Shown: one piece after another, positions 8,086 through 16,175 of the stretch | How the letters are laid out: every line of letters starts with the position of its first letter | Position numbering within the stretch: position 1 is the stretch's first letter | DNA from: Rhodospirillaceae bacterium | GTDB lineage: Bacteria > Pseudomonadota > Gammaproteobacteria > Steroidobacterales > Rariloculaceae | Direction: 5' to 3' | Assembly (NCBI GenBank): GCA_024638465.1 | Contig: JAHEKF010000025.1 | Coordinates: 6,771-43,656, forward strand | Length of the DNA stretch: 36,886 nt | Program-made: the position numbers and the translations under genes | Notes under the pieces: model-generated | The model's database searches: none | What the model was told of the DNA's origin: nothing | The model's input: only the letters and a program-made list of their open reading frames with translations

Positions 8086-8940
8086 ATGGATGAACTGACG
8101 AGCATTACTCTGACCGACCAGGCCGTTCTTTGGCTTCGAGCTGGCTTAGTGCTCGTGATCGGCCTCGTTTTGACGCGGGTGGTCAGCAGCATGCTGTACC
8201 GAGGCCTGGTCGGGCCGATGGGCACTCATACGGCGATGACGGCTCGCCGAATGATCCTGTACGCGCTGAGCGCGATTGTCGCGATGGCTGCCCTTCGCGA
8301 ACTCGGCTTCAGTCTTGGCGTTCTGCTCGGCGCTGCCGGTATCGTTACGGTTGCAATCGGATTTGCCGCACAGACTTCCGCGTCCAACCTGGTAAGCGGA
8401 CTATTTCTTGTCGCGGAGAAGCCATTCGAGATCGGCAATGCGATCAAAGTGGGCGGCACAACCGGCGTAGTGCTCTCCATTGATCTGCTCTCCGTCAAAC
8501 TGAGAACCTACGACAATCTGTTCGTTCGCGTACCTAACGAGACTTTGATAAAGAGCGAGATAACGAACATCAGCAGATTTCCGATTCGACGGCTCGATGT
8601 CCTGCTCGGTATCGCATATAAAGAAAATTTGGGGAAAATTCAGGAGATCCTGATTGCGGTTGCGGATTCGTACGAACTCTGCCTCGATCAGCCGCGGCCC
8701 ATTATGATATTTCAGGGATTCGGAGAATCGTCCCTCGATTTGCAATTTTCCGTATGGGCCGCTCGAGAAAATTATTTGACGGTTCGAAACACGCTTCCGG
8801 AAAGAATTAAAGCGGCATTCGACGATGCAGGCATTGAAATCCCGTTCCCTCACCGCTCTCTTTATACAGGCTCTGAGACTGAGCCACTGCCAATCCGTAT
8901 CGTTTCAGAAGCCGCGAATGACGCGGCGCATGAGACCTGA
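8086..8940 (+). CDS. mscS: Canonical MscS small-conductance mechanosensitive channel
   Basis: At 284 residues this is almost the length of E. coli MscS (286) and shows the same layout. TM1 is at about 13-35 and TM2 at about 52-72. The glycine/alanine-rich pore helix TM3 (VLLGAAGIVTVAIGFAAQTSASNLVSG) is at about 78-105. The beta domain carries KPFEIGNAIKVGGTTGVV and VRVPNETLI, and the alpha/beta C-terminal domain ends in IEIPFPHR, a hallmark of the family. It releases solutes under membrane tension. It follows the DUF432 gene by 14 bases and the CNNM gene follows 52 bases later on the same strand, so the three may form one unit. Confidence 0.92.
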   Translation: MDELTSITLTDQAVLWLRAGLVLVIGLVLTRVVSSMLYRGLVGPMGTHTAMTARRMILYALSAIVAMAALRELGFSLGVLLGAAGIVTVAIGFAAQTSASNLVSGLFLVAEKPFEIGNAIKVGGTTGVVLSIDLLSVKLRTYDNLFVRVPNETLIKSEITNISRFPIRRLDVLLGIAYKENLGKIQEILIAVADSYELCLDQPRPIMIFQGFGESSLDLQFSVWAARENYLTVRNTLPERIKAAFDDAGIEIPFPHRSLYTGSETEPLPIRIVSEAANDAAHET

Positions 8941-8992
8941 ACGTGTTTCCAACTCGCTTCGGCGACTTTGACACTACCAAAGGCTATACCGG

Positions 8993-10003
8993 ATGAATAT
9001 CTTCGTTTGGATCGGCATATTGATCTGCCTCACGCAGTCAGCGATGTTCTCCGGTCTCAATCTCGCATTCTTCAGCCTTAGCAGACTGCGACTTGAAGCC
9101 GAAGCCAGTACCGGCAGCAAAGCGGCCGAAGCAATTCTGACGCTTCGGAGGGATTCGAACTTCCTGCTCACGACGATTCTCTGGGGAAACGTCGGTATAA
9201 ACGTGCTGCTAACGCTCTTATCAAGCTCGATATTGTTCGGCGCAGCGGCGTTCGCATTCTCGACTGTCGCCATCACTTTCTTCGGCGAGATTTTTCCGCA
9301 AGCTTATTTTTCCCGACGCGCGATGAAGATGGCGTCGCTGCTGGCACCAGTACTCCGGATCTATCAGTTTATTCTGTACCCGGTCGCGAAACCCAGTGCC
9401 TGGATGCTGGACAAGTGGCTCGGCGCCGAAGCAGTGGAATACCTTCTTGAACGTCAATTAAAAGGTGTGATCGAGAAACATATCGAAGCGGACGACGCAG
9501 AGATCGATGCTATAGAAGGACAAGGCGCGCTGAACTTTCTCGAAATCGATGACGTTCCGATCAGAGTGGAAGGTGAGCTCGTCGATCCGGCGAGCATTAT
9601 CTCTCTACCCGCAAAAGTCGATCTACCCGTTCTTCCGGCGGTCGAAACATTGGACGATCAGTTCGTACGTGACGTCAATGCGTCAGGAAAGAAGTGGGTA
9701 ATTCTGGCCGATCTCGACGGCAAGCCACAATTGGTTATCGACGCCGACGGATTCTTGCGAAATGTGCTTTCCGACGCAGGATCGGCGGATGCCTATAGAT
9801 ATTGCCACCGGCCGATCATCATCACGGATTCGGAGCAGCCGTTAGGCCACATCATTGGCGACTTACGACAGGGGATGGAGATTCAAAGCGACGCGGCGAT
9901 CGCAAAAGATATCGTCTTGCTCTGGACAGATGACGAAAAGCGTGTGATTACGGGATCGGATGTCCTCGGACGGCTACTGCGCGGTATCGGCCCCGCTGCC
10001 TGA
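8993..10003 (+). CDS. CNNM/DUF21 transmembrane protein (CorB/CorC-related)
   Basis: Residues 1-165 form a CNNM (DUF21) membrane domain: an N-terminal helix, MFSGLNLAFFSLSRLRLEAEA (the S-G-x-E/N-A-A-F-S element, with Asn where many members have Glu), NFLLTTILWGNVGINVLL, and ITFFGEIFPQAYFSRRAMKM (the conserved GEIxPK segment, with Gln-Ala in place of Pro-Lys). CBS-like and C-terminal domains follow. CNNM/CorB proteins are linked to Mg2+ and Co2+ export or homeostasis in the inner membrane. Sitting near mgtE, it fits a divalent-cation role. The two departures from the usual motifs mean that transport activity is not certain. It is convergent with the M15 gene, with only 26 bases between the stops. 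Confidence 0.82.
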   Translation: MNIFVWIGILICLTQSAMFSGLNLAFFSLSRLRLEAEASTGSKAAEAILTLRRDSNFLLTTILWGNVGINVLLTLLSSSILFGAAAFAFSTVAITFFGEIFPQAYFSRRAMKMASLLAPVLRIYQFILYPVAKPSAWMLDKWLGAEAVEYLLERQLKGVIEKHIEADDAEIDAIEGQGALNFLEIDDVPIRVEGELVDPASIISLPAKVDLPVLPAVETLDDQFVRDVNASGKKWVILADLDGKPQLVIDADGFLRNVLSDAGSADAYRYCHRPIIITDSEQPLGHIIGDLRQGMEIQSDAAIAKDIVLLWTDDEKRVITGSDVLGRLLRGIGPAA

Positions 10004-10029
10004 CAGTCGCTGGGATTCTTCCGTGCCGA

Positions 10030-11064
10030 TCACCTGCGGCGAAGATTTCGGGGGTGCCTGGGCTGGGCGGGGTTCGCCAGCCGCTGCAGATCCTGATCGG
10101 TTTCCCAACGCGCGCGGATACCGCGTGCATCGACATGCAGATAGGGACCTCGCCAGGTAGTGGGTCCGTAGACCGCAAGACCACCCTGCAGATGTTGCTG
10201 TTCAGGTTCCCTGAATAGCGTATCGGTGATGCGAAATAACAACTCGGCGTCCGCGCGGGTCACATCGCCGTCACCGTTGATATCGTCCATTACGCCGTCG
10301 ACCGGATCCCGGTCAATCACGACAGCAGCCGCTCCGCCGTAGATATGCCGACTTTGAGGGCTCCCACCTACAGCGGCGTTTCGCGCAGGCGTTCGATAGC
10401 CACTCAATATCCCGAACGATTCCGCTGCATAGGTCTGATTAACTCGCTCCAGCAGCGCCTCGAGTTTGAGCAGCAAGCGCTCCCGCAGAACTATGTACTT
10501 CGGGAATCCCGGACTTCGATCCGATACGAATTGCCCGAGAACGAAGTGCGGTGATACCGGGAGCGCAAGATCGGATTCCTGCACTTCAATGAATCCGTCC
10601 GGTACCGCGTACATGGCGTCGTCGATCGGAGGCCGCGGGTAACGACCGATCTCGTATCCGTTCAGAACGCCATTACGCACACGTGTCGCAGGTACCTGAA
10701 TCAGCGCGGTAACCCGGATCGAATCTCCAGCCGCCTCCCGAATCGAAATGTCCACGCTCCCCGGCGTTTGCGGAGCAACCCAGACGTAGCGCTTTAAATC
10801 CGTTCGCTCCAGACTGCCCGCGCTCGCAGAAACCTCGAAGGTGGAATCACGATCGTCGATAATCCGAATGACGATCCGCTCGCCTGGAAGCACGAACGAT
10901 GCGAACTGGCGGTAAGGATAGACTTCATTGTTAAAGCCGACGGCAAAAGCTGCCCGTCCCGAGTCGAATTGAGTCTGGCTCCAGGCAACCTGATGCAGTC
11001 CACCCAGAAGACACGCGACAAACAGAACCAGATTTTCGACCGCCGTTGAACACCTGAAAGCCAT
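10030..11064 (-). CDS. Secreted M15/DUF882-type peptidase homologue lacking one zinc ligand
   Basis: A signal peptide (about residues 1-30, ending near AWSQ) and an N-terminal beta-sandwich region precede a MepK/DUF882-like M15 domain. That domain contains YIVLRERLLLKLEALL, SGYRTPARN, SRHIYGGAAAVVID and GPYLHVDARG. In M15 peptidases the SxHxxGxAxD element supplies a zinc-binding His and Asp; here His240 is present but the Asp position is Ala247. The last ligand, His310, is present. Between them is an EF-hand/dockerin-like loop DINGDGDVTRAD (261-272) that probably binds Ca2+. The paralogue at 13263 keeps the Asp. I infer a peptidoglycan-binding or regulatory pseudoenzyme, though an alternative ligand is possible. 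The promoter lies in the 150-bp divergent gap with the MscS gene at 11215. Confidence 0.75.
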   Translation of the reverse strand: MAFRCSTAVENLVLFVACLLGGLHQVAWSQTQFDSGRAAFAVGFNNEVYPYRQFASFVLPGERIVIRIIDDRDSTFEVSASAGSLERTDLKRYVWVAPQTPGSVDISIREAAGDSIRVTALIQVPATRVRNGVLNGYEIGRYPRPPIDDAMYAVPDGFIEVQESDLALPVSPHFVLGQFVSDRSPGFPKYIVLRERLLLKLEALLERVNQTYAAESFGILSGYRTPARNAAVGGSPQSRHIYGGAAAVVIDRDPVDGVMDDINGDGDVTRADAELLFRITDTLFREPEQQHLQGGLAVYGPTTWRGPYLHVDARGIRARWETDQDLQRLANPAQPRHPRNLRRR

Positions 11065-11149
11065 AGCTACAAATATTAACCGATTCCAGCCGCTCCTGGC
11101 CTTCGAGCGGTGTCCGTTTCGATCCTCGAACGGAGAGCTCTCAGTAGAC

Positions 11150-11155
11150 TACAAT
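11150..11155 (+). promoter_or_regulatory. Possible -10 element for the large MscS gene
   Basis: TACAAT matches the sigma70 -10 consensus at five of six bases and lies 60 bases before the ATG at 11215, in the 150-bp divergent gap. No recognisable -35 is present at 16-18 bases upstream, so the call is weak. Confidence 0.25.
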
Positions 11156-11214
11156 AGCGGCGTGGACAACCCTAAGCGCTCTGCGCTGCCCCAACCTGGC
11201 CAGAGAACCGAGTC

Positions 11215-12525
11215 ATGGCGCAGATAAGCGCTTACCTCGCCGAAATCTGGCTGCTGGCGCTCGAATACTTTCGCCAACCCGCGATCCTGGTCCAGCTCGG
11301 CCTGATTGCGGCGCTGTACTTTCCCGCACTGCTCTTGTCATGGCGACTGGAGCCCAAACTCGAAGAGCAGGCGCGCAATATAAAGGGAATGCCAGGACTT
11401 CTTCGGCTGATCGTCGTCTTTCTGCGTCGGCTCGAATGGTTGCTTTTCGTTCTTCTGTTGTTCATAGCCGAAGTTGTCACAACGGCCATTAACTGGCCGG
11501 GGAATAACTATCTCATCTCGAGCGCGATGCTTCTCGCAGCATCATGGCTCGTCATCTCTGTCGTTTCGCATGTCATTCGCAGTCGCGCACTGGGAAAGCT
11601 GTTTGCGTTTGTCGCGTGGACTTATGTAGCAGCGGCGATTCTCGGGTTCACAGACGAAATCTCGATTCTGCTCGACGGTGCCGGGTTCGAAGTTGGAAAT
11701 ATTCGAATTTCCTTGCTCCGAATTCTTCAGGCCGTCTTGTTCCTCGGCGTGTTGCTGTGGCTGTCGCTCGCGGTCGGAAGCTTCCTGGAGCGCCGCGTTC
11801 AGCAAATAGACGAACTGACTCCATCGCTTCGCGTTCTGATCGGGAAAATTGTCCGAATTGTCCTGATCGTCGTTGCTGTGCTCATAGCGATGTCAGGTCT
11901 CGGAATCGATCTTACTGCGTTCACAGTGCTCTCCGGCGCGGTGGGTGTTGGAATCGGCTTCGGCCTGCAAAAAGTCGTGTCGAATTTTATCTCGGGCATC
12001 ATCATTCTCATGGATCAGTCGATCAAGCCGGGAGACACTATCTCGCTTGGCGAGACTTTCGGCTGGATACGGGAACTTCGGGCCCGTTTCGTCTCTGTTG
12101 TAACTCGGGATGGGCGGGAATTTCTCATACCCAACGAAGATTTCATTACGCGAGAAGTGATCAACTGGTCCTTCTCAGACCGCTACGTAAGACTCGATGT
12201 CCCGTTCGGCGTCTCCTATGATTCCGATCCGCATGAGGTAGCTCGTATCGCGATTGAAGCGGCCTCTGCCGTCGATCGCGTCGACGGAACGAACCGTCCT
12301 CCGGTTTGCTGGCTGACCGCGTTCGGTGATTCCTCGTTGGATTTCCTGCTCCGCTTCTGGATCAGTGATCCTCAGCAAGGATTGACGAACATTCGGGGCA
12401 AGATACTCATGGCGTTGTGGGACGCGTTCAAGGAAAACGACATCGGTATTCCGTATCCGCATCGCGAGCTTCTCGTCAAACACCCTCTCGACGTCTCGAT
12501 CGAGCGCAAGGACATTGCCGACTGA
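11215..12525 (+). CDS. Large MscS-superfamily mechanosensitive channel (MscK/YbiO-like)
   Basis: The 436-residue protein has six to seven membrane helices before the MscS core. Helices fall at about 22-42, 70-92, 98-118, 125-145, 160-185, 205-228 and 233-262. The pore helix region reads LSGAVGVGIGFGLQKVVSNFISG, followed by LMDQSIKPGDTISLGETFGWI and FLIPNEDFI in the beta domain. The C-terminal domain ends in IGIPYPHREL. The tandem of extra N-terminal helices is typical of MscK/YbiO-type channels rather than plain MscS. It is divergent from the M15-like gene and convergent with the sortase gene, with only 4 bases between the two stops. It is the fourth mechanosensitive channel in this window. 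Confidence 0.9.
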   Translation: MAQISAYLAEIWLLALEYFRQPAILVQLGLIAALYFPALLLSWRLEPKLEEQARNIKGMPGLLRLIVVFLRRLEWLLFVLLLFIAEVVTTAINWPGNNYLISSAMLLAASWLVISVVSHVIRSRALGKLFAFVAWTYVAAAILGFTDEISILLDGAGFEVGNIRISLLRILQAVLFLGVLLWLSLAVGSFLERRVQQIDELTPSLRVLIGKIVRIVLIVVAVLIAMSGLGIDLTAFTVLSGAVGVGIGFGLQKVVSNFISGIIILMDQSIKPGDTISLGETFGWIRELRARFVSVVTRDGREFLIPNEDFITREVINWSFSDRYVRLDVPFGVSYDSDPHEVARIAIEAASAVDRVDGTNRPPVCWLTAFGDSSLDFLLRFWISDPQQGLTNIRGKILMALWDAFKENDIGIPYPHRELLVKHPLDVSIERKDIAD

Positions 12526-12529
12526 GAAG

Positions 12530-13183
12530 TTATTCGACAGCTGTGGCCCGGACAATGAAGCGCTCCGGAGCGCTTCCGACGAAATAGAAGGGATAACAAG
12601 TGACCAGCGTGAGCGCGTTCTCATCGGTCGGGTCGAGCACGTGCACGGCGTCCGGCGTAACGATCCACGTCTCGGTCACTCGATATTTTACCGCCGACGC
12701 TCTGTCGAGAATCTCTATCTCATCACCGGGCTCGATATCCTTCAGCACGCGAAAAAACCCGTCCCGATGCCCCGCGATGCCCAAATTGCCACGGTGTCCG
12801 ATCTCTGCGGTTCCTCTTATTCGGCCCGGACCGCGATCGAGCTCAGGTTCCAATGCCCCTTCGAATACGGGCGCTTCGAGTGACAGACGTGGAATTCGCA
12901 ATAGCGCGATGGCGGAATCGGCGGCCCCGATCGACGCACGGTCATAACTCGCGATTCGCGATTCCGACCAGTCACGCTGATCAGCGGACGTGATTATATC
13001 TGCGACAGCCGCATAAAACGTGTTTGGCGATCGCTCGTCGTAGAACTGCTCGATGGCGCGCTGCGCGAACGCTGGCTGATGCCAGCTCGAAACAACGAAC
13101 AGCGTCGCGCAAGCAACACCTGCGACCCGGAAACTGCCCTCGATCAGACGCAGCGGACGGACGAATTTGCTGTAGATTTTCAA
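12530..13183 (-). CDS. Class D-like sortase (membrane-anchored transpeptidase)
   Basis: An N-terminal hydrophobic segment (about residues 18-40) precedes a sortase fold: ALLRIPRLSLEAPVFEGA, IAGHRDGFFRVL with catalytic His139, TLVTCYPFYFVG with catalytic Cys196, and PERFIVRA with Arg208. All three catalytic residues are present. Sortases cleave a C-terminal LPxTG-like signal and transfer the protein to an amino group. They are standard in Gram-positives and sporadic in Gram-negatives. The start appears to be TTG with GGTGA upstream. It is the last gene of a minus-strand group after the L,D-transpeptidase and the MepK-like peptidase (79-base gap). I saw no LPxTG-type substrate gene in the window, so its target is unknown. 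Confidence 0.85.
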   Translation of the reverse strand: MKIYSKFVRPLRLIEGSFRVAGVACATLFVVSSWHQPAFAQRAIEQFYDERSPNTFYAAVADIITSADQRDWSESRIASYDRASIGAADSAIALLRIPRLSLEAPVFEGALEPELDRGPGRIRGTAEIGHRGNLGIAGHRDGFFRVLKDIEPGDEIEILDRASAVKYRVTETWIVTPDAVHVLDPTDENALTLVTCYPFYFVGSAPERFIVRATAVE

Positions 13184-13262
13184 CGCAATATCACCATTCC
13201 GACGGCCCGGTGATCATACGCGAAGCGCTAAATACTGTCGACGTAACGCGCGCTTGAGCCGC

Positions 13263-14261
13263 TCAGGGCAGCACCCCCCATCGCGACCGCATACCCCTGG
13301 CGTCAATATGAAGAAACGGACCGTGAGCAGAGTTACTTCGGTAAACTCCCAAGCCACCGACCAGCCACCGATTCGAGTCTGAAGCGTAGAGCCGGTTCGC
13401 TATTGAATAGAGCATCTGTGCATCCCGATAGTCATGCACACCGTCCTGGTTAAGGTCATCCATGATTCCATCGCGCGGCGCTACATCCACGAAGACGTCC
13501 GCCGCGCCCCCGTACACGTGCCGGCTATAGGGCACATTTCCAATTGCCTGGTTATAAAACGGTGTTCGATATCCGCTCATTATCGTCAGGGACTCAGCTG
13601 AAATACCCTGCGAATTGAGTTGCTCCAACAAAAGTTCGAGCTTGAGTAGCAGTCGCTCGCGCAGCACCAGATACTTCGGGAAGGACCCCGATTGCTTCGA
13701 CGGGAACTGTGAAAGCTGAAAATGAGGAGATAGCATGACAGAAGCCGTACTGTCGTTTAGCTCGACGAACCCGTCCGGAGGCAGATAAACCGGATTGCCG
13801 TTCAGCGGCGTTTCCGGATATTGCCCCACACGAAAGTTTTCGATACGCCCATCGACAACGGCGGACGCCGGGCGCAGGACAAACGCGTTGAGTTGGACGG
13901 AATCCAGCGCCGAAGAAATTCGCAGGTCGTAAAGCCCGGGCTGCTGCGGTGCCCGCCATGACCACCGTCGCGGTGCTAGAGCTTGCGCATTTCCGCCCCC
14001 GGAGATCTGAAACTCGTCTTGTTCCGATCCGCTCGCCTCGATCTCCAGTTGCTCGCCGGGCAGAACATAGATGGCGAAGACGTTGTACGGAATTATCTCG
14101 TCGTTGATACGAACCGAGAACGAAGCTCGACCCGCATCGAAAGCGTATGTGGACGAGCCGATAAATACCGAAAATAGAAGAGCCGCAAGAACAGCTCTGA
14201 TTGCGGCGCTACGTCGGCGGCGCCTCGCGAAGTTCGTCCCTAACCGGCCTGTCGCGGCCAT
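13263..14261 (-). CDS. MepK-like M15/DUF882 murein endopeptidase
   Basis: The signal peptide starts with an arginine-rich n-region and a hydrophobic core ending near TYAFD. A beta-rich N-terminal part is followed by the M15 domain: LRERLLLKLELLLEQLN, SGYRTPFYN, SRHVYGGAADVFVD with intact zinc ligands His248 and Asp255, and GPFLHIDARG with His318. A Ca2+-loop-like insert DLNQDGVHDYRD (269-280) lies between. E. coli MepK (YcbK) cleaves peptidoglycan cross-links, notably 3-3 links made by LdtD (YcbB), and is encoded next to ldtD. The same order is found here. The ATG overlaps the transpeptidase gene by 53 bases but is supported by GGGAGG 6 bases upstream. It is paralogous to the gene at 10030 along nearly the full length. 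Confidence 0.87.
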   Translation of the reverse strand: MAATGRLGTNFARRRRRSAAIRAVLAALLFSVFIGSSTYAFDAGRASFSVRINDEIIPYNVFAIYVLPGEQLEIEASGSEQDEFQISGGGNAQALAPRRWSWRAPQQPGLYDLRISSALDSVQLNAFVLRPASAVVDGRIENFRVGQYPETPLNGNPVYLPPDGFVELNDSTASVMLSPHFQLSQFPSKQSGSFPKYLVLRERLLLKLELLLEQLNSQGISAESLTIMSGYRTPFYNQAIGNVPYSRHVYGGAADVFVDVAPRDGIMDDLNQDGVHDYRDAQMLYSIANRLYASDSNRWLVGGLGVYRSNSAHGPFLHIDARGMRSRWGVLP

Positions 14262-15882
14262 AAATATCCTCCCGAAATTGCACTACGCCATCTGCATCTA
14301 CCCAGGTGGTCCAATATTGCAGGTGAACCGGTATCGGGCGCCGCAGTCTGACGACTTGTTCTTTACCGGCCATCAAACTCGCATCGATAGCACGGCGGCC
14401 CCAGTTGGGATCGTCGTTCAAAAGTAGTTCTGCAAGGTTCACAGGCTGCTCCAGCCTTATACAACCCGAGCTGAAGGAGCGTTGTTCCTCTGCAAACAGT
14501 TCACGTGCCGGTGAGTCATGAAGGTAGACCGAGAAAGCGTTCGGAAACATGAACTTGACCTGGCCCAGGGCATTGAAGGGACCGGGCGACTGCCGCAACC
14601 GGTAACGAAAGTTACGGGCGGTAATCTGAGTCCAGTCGACAGTACTCGGATCGACAACACGTTCGTCCGCGCCCCAGCCCTCCAGCAGCGTATAACCTTG
14701 ATGGCTGAGATAGTTGGGGTCCGCCTTTATCAGCGGCAGTTTGTCTCGTGCTGCGATGCTGGACGGAACTTCCCAAAAAGGATTGAGGACGAGATAGGTG
14801 ATCGTGCCAGAAAAAACCGGCGTACGACGATAGGGTCGGCCAACGACCACTCGCATCGAAAGGGTCTCGCGCCCCTCCTCGAAGACCTCGAGGTAGAAGC
14901 CCGCGATATTTACGAGGATGTAGCGATTTCCCAGGCTCTCGGGGAGCCATCGCCATCGTTCCAGGTTCACAATGATCTGATCGATTCGCGTGTTGATATC
15001 GACATTCAGTGCTGCAAGCGTCGCTCGGCCGGCCAGCCCGTCTGCCTTGAGTCCATGACGTGCCTGAAAAACCCGAACCGCAGCGGCAACTTCTTCATCA
15101 AAGCTCTCGGAAATCGGCCCCGAATAATCACCGCCTGCCGCGAGCCGCGCGACGAGCTCTGCGACACGCTCTCCCGCGTCGCCCTCGCGAAGCGTCGCGC
15201 CCACGGCAATAGCAGGCCATCCGCCGCTATTTCGACGTTCGCGAAGCAACGCGAGGCGTTCCACCAGCGCAAGATAGCCATCCGCTTGCGGAAGCAGTGC
15301 CGTAAGCACGCTTCCCGGATCTTCTTGCGTGGCGGCGTCGTGAAGAACGGGTCCCAGGTCGCGGTGACGGCGATTCGCGTGCCACTCCGAATCCAGTGTC
15401 TCGGGGTTCAGGCGCCCAGCCAAAAAATGCGACCCAACCATGAGAAACGCGTCACTCAACGCCAGCTCGAGATCGACCAGGACAGGTAGCCGCTGAGATT
15501 CATCGAGCGCGTCGACTACGTCAAGATGGTAGTCCGCGGGCCTGAGTCCGTGCTTTCGAGGCTCGGATTCAAGCCAGCGTGCAAGGCGATCGCCGCGCTC
15601 GGTCAGCCCGTCTTCGGTGACCCATATCGGCTGATAAGCCCGTTCCGGATATACACGCCGCAGTGCCTGCTGTGCGTGCAGTCGATCGTCCATGACTTTC
15701 AGACTTTCGGCAACGAATGCCGATTCGAGCCGGTTTCTCAACCGCGCCTCGAGCTCGGTTTCGGCGAATCCCGTTTCGGCTCCGATAAAACCCAGAAAGA
15801 CGGCGGCAATCAGAGCGACGCAAGCACGCGGGGTTCGGGAGCGATCGAGTCGCGAAACTGCGGTTGACGGACTGGTCATCAT
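14209..15882 (-). CDS. ldtD: LdtD/YcbB-like L,D-transpeptidase
   Basis: The 557 residues show a signal peptide or anchor (about 18-40), a YcbB-type scaffold domain (about 45-225), a peptidoglycan-binding domain (about 230-300; VFQARHGLKADGLAGRATL) and a YkuD catalytic domain (about 315-500). The catalytic His455 (SVYLHDSPAR) and Cys474 (SFSSGCIRL) are present; the SSGC form, rather than SHGC, is as I recall it in the YcbB group. These periplasmic enzymes make 3-3 cross-links in peptidoglycan and confer resistance to many beta-lactams and envelope stress. It is the first gene of the LdtD-MepK-sortase group, overlapping the next by 53 bases. Length and domain order fit E. coli LdtD (615) with a shorter scaffold. 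Confidence 0.92.
   Translation of the reverse strand: MMTSPSTAVSRLDRSRTPRACVALIAAVFLGFIGAETGFAETELEARLRNRLESAFVAESLKVMDDRLHAQQALRRVYPERAYQPIWVTEDGLTERGDRLARWLESEPRKHGLRPADYHLDVVDALDESQRLPVLVDLELALSDAFLMVGSHFLAGRLNPETLDSEWHANRRHRDLGPVLHDAATQEDPGSVLTALLPQADGYLALVERLALLRERRNSGGWPAIAVGATLREGDAGERVAELVARLAAGGDYSGPISESFDEEVAAAVRVFQARHGLKADGLAGRATLAALNVDINTRIDQIIVNLERWRWLPESLGNRYILVNIAGFYLEVFEEGRETLSMRVVVGRPYRRTPVFSGTITYLVLNPFWEVPSSIAARDKLPLIKADPNYLSHQGYTLLEGWGADERVVDPSTVDWTQITARNFRYRLRQSPGPFNALGQVKFMFPNAFSVYLHDSPARELFAEEQRSFSSGCIRLEQPVNLAELLLNDDPNWGRRAIDASLMAGKEQVVRLRRPIPVHLQYWTTWVDADGVVQFREDIYGRDRPVRDELREAPPT
14268..14273 (-). promoter_or_regulatory. Strong ribosome binding site fixing the MepK-like start
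   Basis: On the minus strand GGGAGG lies 6 bases before the ATG at 14261, inside the coding end of the L,D-transpeptidase gene. It supports the 53-base gene overlap rather than a later start. Confidence 0.6.
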
Positions 15883-16175
15883 GTGTCGGCCTGGCCGCTG
15901 GAACTGTGTGGAACAGTACTTCGCTTGGCTATTGTTTACAACGGGTTACTACGTCTTTCTTCAAAACTACAAGAGATAGTCAGCGTAAAGCAGCGCGAGC
16001 TCGAAATGCTGGACGCGCTCCCGAACCGGGCGTCGGCCGCGATTCTGGATGCCCCGATTTACTGCTTGAAACTCAATAAGTTGCGTGTGTCGCCAAAAGG
16101 CTTGTAGTTTGACATAGTAACGTGCAGACTCGCCGTTTTCTTAACACCGGCCTAAGCTAAAAAAGAGGTTTAGCC
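15883..16175. other. Divergent intergenic region, ldtD / OmpA-like gene
   Basis: This 293-bp gap should hold both divergent promoters. TTGACA at 16109-16114 (plus strand) is a perfect -35 consensus, but no good -10 follows at normal spacing. Open frames crossing the region have no ribosome site or family-like pattern, and I see no gene in it. Confidence 0.4.

Noticed and set aside
14518..15489. 323-codon plus-strand frame opposite ldtD
   Set aside because: It is antisense to the conserved YkuD and peptidoglycan-binding domains; its length follows from the GC-rich codon pattern.
15883..16107. Short plus-strand reading frame after ldtD
   Set aside because: No ribosome site, no family pattern, and it occupies the divergent promoter region.
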